Counted from the stretch's first letter, positions 42,577 to 52,353 are shown. The stretch: DNA of 64,000 bases from Sphingobium sp. 15-1 (GCF_013375535.1 NZ_JABXJG010000003.1:434001-498000); one strand, 5' to 3'. Notes: a model not told the origin generated them from the sequence alone. Numbers and translations: made by a program.

Positions 42577-43428
42577 ATGAAGCTGCTGCGCTTTTCCGTG
42601 GGAGGTGAACTTCCGAAGCTGGGTGTCCTGGAAGGGGATGCTGTCGCGGACCTGACTTCCCGGATTGCAGCGATCGGCGATCGGATGGAACTGCTGATCG
42701 CGGACTGGGAAATCCACCGTTCCGCGTGCGAAGCGGCTCGCGGCACCGTCGATTATCGTCTTTCCGATGTGCAGCCCTGCGCTCCAATCGCAAGGCCCGG
42801 CAAGATTTTCGGCATCGGCCTGAACTATGCCGACCACGTTGCCGAGGCGAACATGGAATTGCCGGCCGGGCAGCTTTGGTTCAGTAAGGCGGCGACGGCT
42901 GCAAACGGTCCCTACGACCCGATCCAATTGCCAAAGGTGTCCAGCGCGCTCGATTATGAGGCCGAACTCGTTTTTGTGATCGGCAAGCGTTGCCGTCACG
43001 TTTCGAAGGAACGGGCCAAGGATGTGATCTTCGGTTATTGCGTCGGCAATGATGTGAGCGTGCGCGATTGGCAATTCCGCTCGTCACAATTCGTGCTCGG
43101 TAAATCCTTCGATAGCCATGCGCCCTTTGGCCCCTGGATCGTGACGTCCGATGAACTGGATCCCGTCAGTCTAGGAATTCGTACCTTCGTTAATGGCGAA
43201 AAGCGGCAAGATTCGAATACGCGGCATCTCATCTTCGATTGTGCTGCGCAGGTAGAGGAGCTCAGCAAGGCTATGACGTTGGAACCGGGCGATGTCATCT
43301 TTACCGGCACACCCGGCGGGGTAGGGGGCGCCATGACGCCGCCCTGCTTCCTTAAGGCCGGCGATCGGGTGCGCGTGGAAATCGACGGGATTGGTCATAT
43401 TGAGAATCCCGTCGAGACGGAGCGGTAA
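42577..43428 (+). CDS. Fumarylacetoacetate hydrolase family protein
   Basis: 283 residues. The metal site is visible as Glu-x-Glu in LDYEAELVFVIGK with an Asp in GNDVSVRDWQ. IFGIGLNYADH precedes it and FTGTPGGVG follows, all typical of the family. Members cleave C-C bonds of 1,3-diketo acids or act as hydratases and decarboxylases. CAAGGAGGAAAAT before the ATG is a strong ribosome binding site. It is the last gene of this operon, convergent with the racemase gene 8 bp away. Confidence 0.9.
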   Translation: MKLLRFSVGGELPKLGVLEGDAVADLTSRIAAIGDRMELLIADWEIHRSACEAARGTVDYRLSDVQPCAPIARPGKIFGIGLNYADHVAEANMELPAGQLWFSKAATAANGPYDPIQLPKVSSALDYEAELVFVIGKRCRHVSKERAKDVIFGYCVGNDVSVRDWQFRSSQFVLGKSFDSHAPFGPWIVTSDELDPVSLGIRTFVNGEKRQDSNTRHLIFDCAAQVEELSKAMTLEPGDVIFTGTPGGVGGAMTPPCFLKAGDRVRVEIDGIGHIENPVETER

Positions 43429-43436
43429 TGCTCCGT

Positions 43437-44579
43437 TTATCCGACAGCGCCCTCCTCCTGTAGGGCGGCGATCTCCGTCTCGGAAAACCCGACGTCGGCC
43501 AGGATGGTGCTATTGTCCTGCCCCGCCCTTGGGATCGGCGCAGGTCCCGAAGCGATGCTGCGGCTGAACCGCGGTGCCGATACAGGGTGCCAAACGCCGT
43601 CTACTTGCCTGAACAGGCCCCGGCTTTGGACATGCGGATGATGTCGCGCCTCATCCATCGTCAGCACGGGAGTCACGCAACAGTCCGTGCCTTCGAGCAG
43701 TTCGATCCATTCCTTCTGGCTGCGAGACTTGAAGATTTCCGTCATGGCCCTACGAATGTCCGGCCAGCGTGATCGGTCCAGCTGGGCAGCGACCAGAGCG
43801 GGATCAAGGCCGATCTTCTCGCCGAGCTGACGGAAGAATTTCGGCTCGATTGGTGCCACCGCCATGTAGCGGCCATCGCTCGTTTCATAGCTGTCGTAGA
43901 ACGGTGCGCCCCCGTCCAGATAATTATCGCCGCGCTGAAGGCTCCACGCGTCGCCGGCGCGAAGGCCATAGAAGACAGACATCAATGAAATTGCGCCATC
44001 CAGAATTGCCGAGTCGACTACCTGTCCGAGGCCGGAACTTGCACGTTCGACCAACGCGGCAAGGACGCCCATCACCAGATACAGCGATCCCGCGGCGTAA
44101 TCGCCGACAAGATTGAGCGGCGGCAGCGGTTTTCCATCCCTTTCGCCGATCGCCTCAAGGGCCCCGGTGAGTGAGATGAAATTCAGGTCGTGGCCGGCCG
44201 CCTTCGCGAGCGGACCGGTCTGGCCAAAACCGGTTATACGGGCATAGATCAAGCCGGGATTGCGGGCGCATAGTTCGTCCGGTCCAAATCCCAGCCCTTC
44301 CATTACGCCGGGGCGAAAGCCCTCGATCAATATGTCGGCCCGATCCACGAGCCGAAACAGGATTTCCGCGCTGGACGAATTCTTCAGATCCAGTGCGATG
44401 GATCGCCGTCCGCGCGCATGAACGTCGAAGCGCGCATCGAACGGTACACCAAGGTTCGCTGGTTCAAGCCGATCGACGCGAATAATCGTCGCGCCAAGAT
44501 CGGCGAGCAGCATTCCGGCCATCGGCCCGGGTCCGACACCAGCGAGCTCGACGACAGTCATGCCGGACAGCGGACCCAT
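43437..44579 (-). CDS. Alpha-methylacyl-CoA racemase-like (CaiB/BaiF family III CoA protein)
   Basis: 380 residues from ATG 44579. GPGPMAGMLLADLGATIIRVDR binds CoA. GHDLNFISLTGAL (His) and NLVGDYAAGSLYLVMGVLAAL (Asp) match the acid-base pair of alpha-methylacyl-CoA racemase, which favours racemisation at a methyl-branched alpha carbon over CoA transfer. This fits a pathway with branched side chains, where dehydrogenases accept only one epimer. A longer frame upstream to 44897 overlaps the divergent thiolase and is not used. Confidence 0.88.
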   Translation of the reverse strand: MGPLSGMTVVELAGVGPGPMAGMLLADLGATIIRVDRLEPANLGVPFDARFDVHARGRRSIALDLKNSSSAEILFRLVDRADILIEGFRPGVMEGLGFGPDELCARNPGLIYARITGFGQTGPLAKAAGHDLNFISLTGALEAIGERDGKPLPPLNLVGDYAAGSLYLVMGVLAALVERASSGLGQVVDSAILDGAISLMSVFYGLRAGDAWSLQRGDNYLDGGAPFYDSYETSDGRYMAVAPIEPKFFRQLGEKIGLDPALVAAQLDRSRWPDIRRAMTEIFKSRSQKEWIELLEGTDCCVTPVLTMDEARHHPHVQSRGLFRQVDGVWHPVSAPRFSRSIASGPAPIPRAGQDNSTILADVGFSETEIAALQEEGAVG

Positions 44580-44686
44580 AATCTTCTCCTTGCTCTCGAA
44601 CAGGCGACCTTGTTCGCCGATGGTCGCGATGTATCTCACTATTGACCATTTGCAAAGTAGCTGTATGTCAGGGGTGAGGAGATACA
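44580..44686. promoter_or_regulatory. Divergent promoter region, racemase / thiolase
   Basis: 107 bp. On the plus strand TTGACC (44642-44647) is followed 16 bp later by TATGTC (44664-44669), a weak sigma-70-like pair before the thiolase ATG. Confidence 0.4.
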
Positions 44687-45895
44687 ATGATGACGGACGT
44701 ATATATTTACGACCATGCCCGCACACCCCGGGGCAAGGGCAGGCCCGACGGAGCGCTGCACGAAATTCCCGCCGTCCAGCTGGCGACCCAGGTGCTGGAG
44801 GCGTTGCGCGACCGCAACGGTCTCGATACTTCCCTTCTGGATGACGTCGTGATCGGCTGCGCTCAGCCAGTGGCGGAGCAGGGCGGCGTACTCGCACGGG
44901 CTGCGGTTCTGAACGCGGGCTATGCCCAGTCAGTGGCGGGACAGCAGGTGCATCGTTTCTGCGCTTCGGGGCTGGAAGCCGTCAACAATGTTGCCGGCCA
45001 GATCGCGTCCGGCATGAGCCAGGCCGGCATTGGCGGCGGCGTCGAATCGATGAGCCGCGTGATTATGGGCTATGACAGCGGGGCCTGGTCGGCCGATCCG
45101 CGTGTCGCCCATCATAATTATTTCGCGCCGCAGGGCATAGGTGCTGACCTGATCGCGACGCTTGATGGCTATAGCCGCACCGATGTCGATGCCTACGCCG
45201 TTGAAAGCCAGCGCCGCGCGGCTTTGGCCTGGGACGAGGGGCGCTTCGATAGGTCTGTCGTTCCGGTAAGGGACGTGATTGGCGAAGTCATACTGACGCA
45301 TGACGAACATCGCCGGCCAGGCTCCACTGTCGAAAGCCTTGCGGCGCTGAAGCCTGCCTTTCCGGGCATGGCCGCGTTGGGTTTCGATCGTGTCGCGCGC
45401 GAACGTTATCCAGAGATCGAGGATATGGAATTTGTCCATACGGGCGGCAACAGCTCCGGCATAGTCGATGGTTCCGGCGCGATTCTGCTGGGCAGTGCCG
45501 ATTTCGGTAAGGCCGCCGGACTGACGCCCCGTGCCAGAATCCGTGCGTGGGCTTCTATCGGTTCGGAGCCGACGATCATGCTGACGGCGCCCGCCGACGT
45601 CGCGAACAAGGCACTGAAAAATGCCGGCATGACGAAGGATGAGATTGATCTGTACGAGCTGAACGAAGCCTTCGCGAGCGTCGTTCTGCGGTTCATGAAC
45701 CGCATGGAGATCGACCATGCGAAGGTGAATGTGAACGGGGGCGCGATTGCTCTGGGCCATCCGCTCGGCGCCACCGGCGCGATGATCCTGGGCACGGCCC
45801 TCGATGAACTGGAACGCACCGGGAAGGGCACCGCGATGGCGCTGCTGTGCGCGGGCAATGGGCTCGGTACTGCCACCATCATCGAACGCGTTTAA
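44687..45895 (+). CDS. Acetyl-CoA acyltransferase (FadA-type thiolase)
   Basis: 402 residues with the nucleophile C92 in VHRFCASGLEAVN, ELNEAFASVV, NVNGGAIALGHPLGATGA (His) and LLCAGNGLGTATI (second Cys). It is followed 29 bp later by a FadB-type gene, so the pair forms a beta-oxidation complex. Both ATG 44687 and 44690 have the purine-rich GGGGTGAGGAG upstream. Confidence 0.92.
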   Translation: MMTDVYIYDHARTPRGKGRPDGALHEIPAVQLATQVLEALRDRNGLDTSLLDDVVIGCAQPVAEQGGVLARAAVLNAGYAQSVAGQQVHRFCASGLEAVNNVAGQIASGMSQAGIGGGVESMSRVIMGYDSGAWSADPRVAHHNYFAPQGIGADLIATLDGYSRTDVDAYAVESQRRAALAWDEGRFDRSVVPVRDVIGEVILTHDEHRRPGSTVESLAALKPAFPGMAALGFDRVARERYPEIEDMEFVHTGGNSSGIVDGSGAILLGSADFGKAAGLTPRARIRAWASIGSEPTIMLTAPADVANKALKNAGMTKDEIDLYELNEAFASVVLRFMNRMEIDHAKVNVNGGAIALGHPLGATGAMILGTALDELERTGKGTAMALLCAGNGLGTATIIERV

Positions 45896-45924
45896 CTCCT
45901 CCTATTTTCAAGAAAGCAATCAAC

Positions 45925-48090
45925 ATGCGTCACATTCGACTGGACCGTTGCGACGACGGCATGGCCATCCTCACCCTCGACAATGCCGATGAGAGCATGA
46001 ACGTCGTGTCGCAAGCCTGGCTTGACGAGATGAATGAGGCGATCGCAGCGGTGAAGGCCGACGACGCAATCAAGGGTCTCGTCATAACATCGAGCAAGAA
46101 GGTGTTCATGGCCGGCGCGGATCTTAAGTTCCTTGTCAATTGCTATGGGAAAATGACTGCTGCGGAAGCTTATGAATTCAGCCAAGCCGCGACCCGTATG
46201 CATCGCGCTCTGGAGACGATGGGAAAGCCGGTTGCGGCTGCAATAAACGGCACGTGCCTGGGCGGCGGGTTCGAACTCGCGCTCGCTTGCCATTATCGGG
46301 TAGCGGTTGACGATCCAAAGCTGGTCGTCGGATTGCCGGAGGTTAATGTCGGACTCCTGCCAGGGTCGGGCGGCACCCAGCGGCTACCACGCGTGACCGG
46401 CGTGAAGGTCGCGCTCGACCTGCTGCTGTCCGGCCGCGCGGTGAGATCCGCCGAGGCGTTGAAACTGAAGATGGTGGATGCTGTCGTCCCCGCAGACGAA
46501 CTGATCGCCAAGGCAAAGCAGCTGATCGAGGCCGCTCCCGATATGCTGCGTGACTGGGACCGCAAGGGTTTTGCGCTGTCCGAGTCCCGCGGCATGGTGC
46601 TGCCGGAAACCGCGGCCATGTTCACGATGGCGACTGCCGGGGCCGTTAGGAAGGCAGGCTATAACCTGCCCGCGCCCACGGCGATCCTCTCTTGCGTGTT
46701 TGAAGGAGTGCAGCTGCCATTCGACCGGGCCCTGTCGATCGAAAGCAAGTATTTCGCGAAGCTTCTGACGCATCCATCGGCGCGCAACATAATCCGCACC
46801 AGCTTCATTTCGAAGCAGGCGGTAGAGAAGGGAGCGCGGCGTCCCGAGGGTTTTGAGAAGGTGGCGGTCAAGAAAGTCGGGATCCTCGGCGCAGGAATGA
46901 TGGGTGCGGGCATCGCGCTGGTCGCCGCGCAGGCCGGAATCGACGTGGTGTTGATTGATCGCGATGCCGCTACTGCAGAAAAGGGCAAGAGCTATGCTGC
47001 AAAGGTTCTCGGCAAAGCGCTGGAGAGGGGCAGCACGACCCAGGAAGCGGTCGATGCAGTGCGCGCGCGCATTCTCCCCACGCCGGATTATGGGCCGCTG
47101 GCTGACGTCGACCTTGTGATTGAGGCGGTGTTCGAGGATGTGGCAATCAAGGCGGACGTGACCCGCCGGGCGGAGGCGGTCATTCCGGCGACAGCCATTT
47201 TCGCGACAAACACGTCGACGTTGCCGATCAGCAACCTGTCCCAGGCCTCGACGCGGCCCGACCAGTTCATCGGCATGCATTTCTTTTCTCCGGTGGATCG
47301 CATGGCCCTGGTCGAGGTGATCCGCGGCAAGCGGACTTCGGATGAGACTCTGGCGAAAGGCCTCGATTTCATCGCGCAAATCCGCAAGACTCCGATTGTC
47401 GTCAACGATAGCCGCGGCTTCTACACCAGCCGCGTCTATCAGACGCTCATCAACGAGGGCGCCGCGATGCTGGCTGACGGCGTGAAACCTGCGCTCATCG
47501 AAAATGCCGCACGTTCGGCAGGCTTCCCGGTGGGGCCGCTCGCCTTGCTCGATGAGACCTCCATGGACCTGCCGATCAAGATTGTGGAACAGGCCATCGA
47601 GCAGGAGGGTCCGCAGTTCGTGCCCCCACCGGGCATGCCCGTCATGTATCGGATGCGCGATATCGGGCGCACCAGCCGAAAATCGGGCAAGGGTTTTTAC
47701 GATTATCCGGATAGCGGCAAAAAGCGACTTTGGCCGGGGCTAGCCGAAGTTTTCCCGCCGTCCGACCAGCAGCCATCGGTGGAGCAACTCAAGACCCGGC
47801 TCTTCTACGCGCAAGCTATCGAAACGGCGCGGTGCATCGAGGAAGGCGTGATCGAGACGCCCGAGGATGCCGACATCGGGGCGGTCTATGGCTGGGGCTT
47901 CCCGCTCTGGACTGGTGGTCCGATCAGTTATATCGATACGGTCGGCATCGAGCATTTCGTGCGTGAGGCTGATCGGTTGGCGCAACGCTATGGCGCCCGG
48001 TTTGCGCCCTCTGCTTGGCTGCGGGAAAAGGCGGCTTCGGGAACGGGTTTTTATGCGGATGCCAAGGAGAAGCAGGCATGCGCCGCTTGA
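45925..48090 (+). CDS. FadB/FadJ-type enoyl-CoA hydratase / 3-hydroxyacyl-CoA dehydrogenase
   Basis: 721 residues from ATG 45925. Residues 1-190 are a crotonase domain with GGGFELALACHYR and GLPEVNVGLLPGSGGTQRLPR (both hydratase Glu). From about residue 310, KKVGILGAGMMGAGIALVAAQAG starts the NAD-binding domain, and IGMHFFSPVDRMALVEVI contains the catalytic His of the dehydrogenase. The C-terminal domain is complete. It carries out two successive steps of beta-oxidation with the thiolase just upstream. Its 3' end overlaps the next gene by 13 bp. Confidence 0.93.
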   Translation: MRHIRLDRCDDGMAILTLDNADESMNVVSQAWLDEMNEAIAAVKADDAIKGLVITSSKKVFMAGADLKFLVNCYGKMTAAEAYEFSQAATRMHRALETMGKPVAAAINGTCLGGGFELALACHYRVAVDDPKLVVGLPEVNVGLLPGSGGTQRLPRVTGVKVALDLLLSGRAVRSAEALKLKMVDAVVPADELIAKAKQLIEAAPDMLRDWDRKGFALSESRGMVLPETAAMFTMATAGAVRKAGYNLPAPTAILSCVFEGVQLPFDRALSIESKYFAKLLTHPSARNIIRTSFISKQAVEKGARRPEGFEKVAVKKVGILGAGMMGAGIALVAAQAGIDVVLIDRDAATAEKGKSYAAKVLGKALERGSTTQEAVDAVRARILPTPDYGPLADVDLVIEAVFEDVAIKADVTRRAEAVIPATAIFATNTSTLPISNLSQASTRPDQFIGMHFFSPVDRMALVEVIRGKRTSDETLAKGLDFIAQIRKTPIVVNDSRGFYTSRVYQTLINEGAAMLADGVKPALIENAARSAGFPVGPLALLDETSMDLPIKIVEQAIEQEGPQFVPPPGMPVMYRMRDIGRTSRKSGKGFYDYPDSGKKRLWPGLAEVFPPSDQQPSVEQLKTRLFYAQAIETARCIEEGVIETPEDADIGAVYGWGFPLWTGGPISYIDTVGIEHFVREADRLAQRYGARFAPSAWLREKAASGTGFYADAKEKQACAA

Positions 48091-49235
48091 TCTTCGAATC
48101 TGAGCACGAGCAGTTTCGCGACAGCGTCATCCGCTTCATGCAGAATGAAGTCGGACCTCATGCCGACCGCTGGCGCGAGGCGGGAATCGTCGACCGCGAA
48201 ATATACCGAAAGGCAGGCGCGCAAGGGTTGCTGTGCACCTGGGCGGACGAGAAATATGGCGGCGCCGGCATTGATGATTTCCGCTTCGAGCAGATCATAA
48301 TAGAGGAGAACATGCGCCACGGAGACATTGGCTTCTACATAAACCTGCACAGTAACCTGGTGGCCCCTTATATCGCCAAGCTTGGCAATGAAGAGCAGAA
48401 GAGCCGACTGATGCCGGGAATCATCAGCGGGGAGGCGATCCTCGCAGTGGCAATGACGGAACCGAGCACTGGCAGCGACTTGGCGGGTATCAAGACCAGC
48501 GCCCAGGACAGGGGCGACCATTGGCTTCTGAACGGCGCCAAGACCTATATTTCAAACGGAATATTGGGCGACGTCATCGTGGTCGCAGCACGCACGGATC
48601 CAAAATCACGTCATGGTCTGGGGCTATTCCTGGTGGAACGCGGCATGGAAGGCTTCGAACGGGGGCGCAAGCTCGCCAAGATGGGCCTGAAAGCGCAGGA
48701 TACAGCCGAACTTTTCTTCAGCGATGTCAAAGTGCCGAAGGCCAATGTGCTTGGCGAACCGACGCAAGGCTTCGCTTATCTCGCGCGTTTTCTCGCGCAG
48801 GAACGGCTGGTCGGCGCGATCGGCTTCATGGCGACGGCACAGACTGCCTTCGACCTGACACTGGACTATGTGAAGCAGCGCAAGGCGTTCGGGAAGCCGA
48901 TCGGCGCATTTCAGAACAGCCGCTTTGTCATGGCGCAGATGCGAGCAGAACTCGACGCGCTGCAAACCTACGTCGATCAGCTTGTCCTGCTTCACAATGC
49001 CGGACAACTCACAGCGGAAGACGCGTCATCGGCGAAACTGCTGTGCAGCGAACTGGAGGGACGCGTCATGGATGCTTGCGTGCAACTTCACGGCGGCGCT
49101 GGTTATATGGAAGAATATCGTATCAGCCGCATGTATACGGATGCCCGCATAAGCCGAATCTTCGCAGGAACGTCGGAGATCATGAAGGAAATCATCGGCC
49201 GGAGCCTGGGACTGGACGAGCGCAAGCTGAGCTGA
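48078..49235 (+). CDS. Acyl-CoA dehydrogenase
   Basis: 385 residues from ATG 48078, inside the end of the FadB-type gene. VAMTEPSTGSDLAGIKT is the FAD/substrate motif, and LHGGAGYMEEYRISRMYTDARI and RIFAGTSEIMKEI lie at the C-terminus. The AGT (not EGT) means the MCAD-type Glu is absent; the Glu of RFLAQERLVGAI is at the isovaleryl-CoA dehydrogenase position. It probably acts on branched or bulky acyl-CoA. It is the last gene of the thiolase-FadB operon; the TetR gene converges on it with 27 bp between. Confidence 0.92.
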   Translation: MRRLIFESEHEQFRDSVIRFMQNEVGPHADRWREAGIVDREIYRKAGAQGLLCTWADEKYGGAGIDDFRFEQIIIEENMRHGDIGFYINLHSNLVAPYIAKLGNEEQKSRLMPGIISGEAILAVAMTEPSTGSDLAGIKTSAQDRGDHWLLNGAKTYISNGILGDVIVVAARTDPKSRHGLGLFLVERGMEGFERGRKLAKMGLKAQDTAELFFSDVKVPKANVLGEPTQGFAYLARFLAQERLVGAIGFMATAQTAFDLTLDYVKQRKAFGKPIGAFQNSRFVMAQMRAELDALQTYVDQLVLLHNAGQLTAEDASSAKLLCSELEGRVMDACVQLHGGAGYMEEYRISRMYTDARISRIFAGTSEIMKEIIGRSLGLDERKLS

Positions 49236-49262
49236 ACTCTGCTTGCTATCTCCGGCTGAACC

Positions 49263-49961
49263 TCAGTCTTCGAACACCATATGTAAAATCAGGTTGATCG
49301 TCTGCTCGATTTCACCCCGGGAGAACGGGTCCTTCCCGGTGAAATACTCATACTCTGCGGATACGGAGAAGGGAACCGACGCCATCGCGACGACAGCGAA
49401 ACGCAGGCGTTCGGGCTGTATGTCGCTTCGAATGGACCCTTCTCGCTGCGCTTGTGCTGCCAATGCTACAAATTCTTCATAAGCCGGACGCGTAAACTTC
49501 TCGCTGAGCCAGGCAAGCCTTGGTGATGGTTGCGCACCTTCCTGTGTCATGATCCGGTGGAGCTTGGGTTCGCTGGCGCTATATCGCACAATATCCGCGA
49601 TCAGGCGACGAAGACGAGCAGAGGCGCTGGCGTCTTGCGGCAGCGTCTTTGTATCCGTGCGGAACAGTTCGTAGTGAGCGAGCATATGCTCCATCACCAT
49701 TTCCCACAGCCGCTCCTTGTTCTTCACATGATAGGTCAGCAATTGTATGGTAATGCCGGCATCGCTCGCGATCGAGCGCATGCGGGCGCCTTTAAAGCCG
49801 TCACGGGTGAAGGCTGCCGTGGCTGCCTCCATAATGCGGGCCAATACCTCCTGCGGCCTTCTTTTGTGAGGTGCGCGTGGCGCCTTCGCAGGCGCGGCGC
49901 CAGCGCCACTTTCCTCCGCAGTTTTCGCAATGTCGGCGGGCTGGCTTGAGGTTCGAGGCAT
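49263..49961 (-). CDS. TetR-family transcriptional regulator
   Basis: 232 residues. After an Ala/Pro-rich N-terminal tail (residues 1-35) comes the DNA-binding domain (VLARIMEAATAAFTRDGFKGARMRSIASDAGITIQLLTYHVKNKERLWE); the recognition helix contains ITIQLLTYHVKNK. The C-terminal ligand domain is about 150 residues. It is the only TetR protein in the window and a candidate controller of catabolic operons here. Nothing in the sequence links it to a given operator. Confidence 0.9.
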   Translation of the reverse strand: MPRTSSQPADIAKTAEESGAGAAPAKAPRAPHKRRPQEVLARIMEAATAAFTRDGFKGARMRSIASDAGITIQLLTYHVKNKERLWEMVMEHMLAHYELFRTDTKTLPQDASASARLRRLIADIVRYSASEPKLHRIMTQEGAQPSPRLAWLSEKFTRPAYEEFVALAAQAQREGSIRSDIQPERLRFAVVAMASVPFSVSAEYEYFTGKDPFSRGEIEQTINLILHMVFED

Positions 49962-50269
49962 GATTCATCCGTAACTTTTCAGAGACTCAGTACGTTAAAT
50001 GATCTGTAAAGCCAAGCCTCGCCAAGGGTGCGGCGTCCGCCAAAGTCGCAACATCACGCCACGCGGCGGCTGGCGCCATCGGGTTCGATCTATCAAGAGA
50101 TGATCGGCGTCAGGCGGTCCAATGCGATCTCCGTCACTTGTGTCGAGGTCGTGCCCCCGGTGATGGTGTAGCTCGGCGGTTAGCGAAGCTGACCGGACGC
50201 GCGCTCATCGATCAAGCGCAGTAGCGGCCGGTCAGTTTCGCGGGTGGCCATCGGAGATCTCGGATAGAT
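49962..50269. other. Intergenic stretch before the IS256 remnant
   Basis: 308 bp. It holds the TetR promoter and probably the left end of an IS256-type element (around 50244-50265). GACCGG and CCGGTC-containing segments at 50190-50235 form an imperfect inverted repeat (GAAGCTGACCGG / CCGGTCAGTTTC). No gene is seen. Confidence 0.45.
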
Positions 50270-50302
50270 TTGGGTTGCGAGACTCAAGCTATGGAGATCC
50301 CG

Positions 50303-50719
50303 ATGACCAAGGAGATGATGGACGTTCAGGCGCTGCTGGGAAAGAGCGCCGACAGCGATTTTCTACGCGAGATGATCGGCTTTGCGGCGCAGCGGCTGAT
50401 GGAACTCGAGGTCGGTGGGCTGACGGGTGCCGCTTATGGCGAGAAGAGCGCGGAGCGGCAGGCCCAGCGCAATGGCTACCGCGATCGGGATTGGGAGACG
50501 CGCGCGGGCACGGTCGAGCGCCTCAATGGCGAAATCAAGCGGCGCACAGAGGTGGTCGGCATCTTCCCCAACGAGGACGCCATCACCCGCCTCGTGGGGG
50601 CTATCCTGCTGGAACAGAATGACGAATGGGCGGTCCAGCGCGCCCGCAACATGACACTGGAAAGCGTCGCTCAAATCGGCGATGATCCGTACGTCACGCT
50701 GCCGCCCATGGGTGCGTGA
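50303..50719 (+). pseudogene. IS256-family transposase with in-frame internal deletion
   Basis: The open frame keeps the N-terminus of an IS256 transposase (MTKEMMDVQALLGKSADSDF ... AAYGEKSAERQAQRNGYRDR ... ETRAGTVE) joined directly, in frame, to the C-terminus (RLNGEIKRRTEVVGIFPNEDAITRLVGAILLEQNDEW ...). Normal members are about 400 residues; only about 138 remain, and the DDE catalytic core is missing except the C-terminal Glu region. Short inverted ends may survive (GGCCATCGGAGATCTC near 50246; partner near 50735-50750). The encoded mini-protein might still bind the element ends, but cannot catalyse transposition. Confidence 0.8.
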
Positions 50720-51153
50720 TCAACCCGGCTCTAGCCGGAGATCGCCATGGCTACGCCGGCGAACCTACACCATGCGTTGGGACACGATCTGTTGTCGACA
50801 TGGCGAAGGGCACTCACTCCGGAAATCCGGCTCGCCGCCGAGCGGTGCAGCAGCTTCAAGGGGTGCCTCAAAAGAGAGCCCGGGCTCAATCGACGTAATC
50901 AGCAAAAATGTGATGCGTTGTCGTTTCTGCGCGGATCCGCCCTCGGTGACGGACCCGAATGGCTCGCACGATCTGCAAGGCACACCTGCAGGACGCCAGG
51001 GACAACCAAGCCCTTGACTCGTCGTTGATGCACCATTACTGTTCAATCGACAAGGATGTTGATACGGTCACGCAACCGCGGCCCGGCTTATAGCCGGATC
51101 AGAATGAGAGCGGCGCCTATATCGGCAATCAGAATTAGACGTCGGAGGATGAG
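50720..51153. other. No gene recognised; upstream region of Rieske oxygenase gene
   Basis: 434 bp. Short frames have no motifs. The last 60 bp should carry the promoter of the oxygenase operon; GTCGGAGGATGAG gives its ribosome binding site. Confidence 0.45.
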
Positions 51154-52353
51154 ATGCACGAGTTGAGCGTTGATGAGCTTGAAAAGAAGTTCGCTCATGA
51201 GCGTGCACGTACTTCGGCGCCGCCGGACTTCCATTTGCCAAAAGAGCTTCCCGCCGGTCGTTATACAGACCAGCGTTTCTGGGATCTGGAGCAGAAATAT
51301 TTCTGGCCCAAGACCTGGGTATGCGCGGGCCGGGAAGAGCAGGTGCGCACGCCCGGCGATTATCTCCAGTTCCAGAAATTGGGCCGAGACATCGTCATTG
51401 TGCGTGGGCAGGATGGCAATCTCCGTGCTTTCTACAATACATGCCAGCATCGCGGCGGGCCTGTCGTTCCTGAGAAATGCGGCCATGCCAATCGGCTGAC
51501 TTGTGGCTACCATGCCTGGACCTATGATCTTGAAGGCTCTTTGGTTGTCGTTCCCAATGAGCGTGAGTTTCCGGGCCTTGACAAAAAAAAGAAGTCGTTG
51601 AAGCGGGTCCGGGTGGAGTGCTGGGGCGGGTGGATCTTCATTAATGAGGATTTGTCGGCTCCTTCACTTCTGGAGTATCTCGATCCAATCCCGGCCGAAC
51701 TGGCGGTGATGAAGAGCGAAAATCTTCGTTTGGTATATGAATATTCTTTCGAGGTTCCTTGTAATTGGAAGGTGAACTCAGACGCCTTTCTCGAGGTTTA
51801 CCATATCAAGACAATACATCCGCGCACCATCACGCCGATGGTCGACACAGATGCCACTGTGGTCGAGATGTACCGGAACGGTCATGGCATGTTCGCGATG
51901 CCATACAAGAACGGAATGTCCGATCCCTACCGGGATCGCACGGATCAGACAGACCGCGCGCCCACCCTCGCGGCAGACAATGATCTCCGTACTATCGCTT
52001 CTTTGACATATGTCGCATTTCCGAATTTTCACGCTCCGCTCACGTTGGACGGCTATCATATTCTCCTCATGTGGCCGATCTCTCCCGACCGAACGGAGCT
52101 TCAGGTTTATCAGCTCGGCGCCGACTGGGGTAACGGCCCCCCCCCTGCTCACTGGGAGCAGTCCAAGGCCGGACTTGAGGTAGTAGTCGGCGAAGATGTG
52201 TCGCTATTCGGAAAGCTCCAGCGTTCGCTGGGAGATCATGGTGTCTCCAGCACCCCTTTGGGATATCTCGAGCGGCGCATCCATCACTTCCACGTCCAAC
52301 TTGACGAGTTCATCGGCCGGGACAGGATTCCCCCTGAACTCCTCGCGAGCTAA
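51154..52353 (+). CDS. Rieske non-heme iron oxygenase, large subunit
   Basis: 399 residues. The Rieske domain has CQHRGG and CGYHAWTYDLEG; the iron site is in SDAFLEVYHIKTIHP. It is a shorter type of alpha subunit than the one at 9346 and only distantly similar. No ferredoxin or reductase gene lies next to it, so it must borrow electron carriers, perhaps the Rieske ferredoxin at 6929. It is followed by SnoaL-like and P450 genes on the same strand. Confidence 0.92.
   Translation: MHELSVDELEKKFAHERARTSAPPDFHLPKELPAGRYTDQRFWDLEQKYFWPKTWVCAGREEQVRTPGDYLQFQKLGRDIVIVRGQDGNLRAFYNTCQHRGGPVVPEKCGHANRLTCGYHAWTYDLEGSLVVVPNEREFPGLDKKKKSLKRVRVECWGGWIFINEDLSAPSLLEYLDPIPAELAVMKSENLRLVYEYSFEVPCNWKVNSDAFLEVYHIKTIHPRTITPMVDTDATVVEMYRNGHGMFAMPYKNGMSDPYRDRTDQTDRAPTLAADNDLRTIASLTYVAFPNFHAPLTLDGYHILLMWPISPDRTELQVYQLGADWGNGPPPAHWEQSKAGLEVVVGEDVSLFGKLQRSLGDHGVSSTPLGYLERRIHHFHVQLDEFIGRDRIPPELLAS

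Noticed and set aside
43437..44897. Longer N-terminus of the racemase-like protein
   Set aside because: The extra residues are R/P-rich and overlap the divergent thiolase coding sequence. The conserved family start is at 44579.
46384..47379. 331-codon minus-strand frame
   Set aside because: It is antisense to the FadB-type gene, whose two domains are complete.
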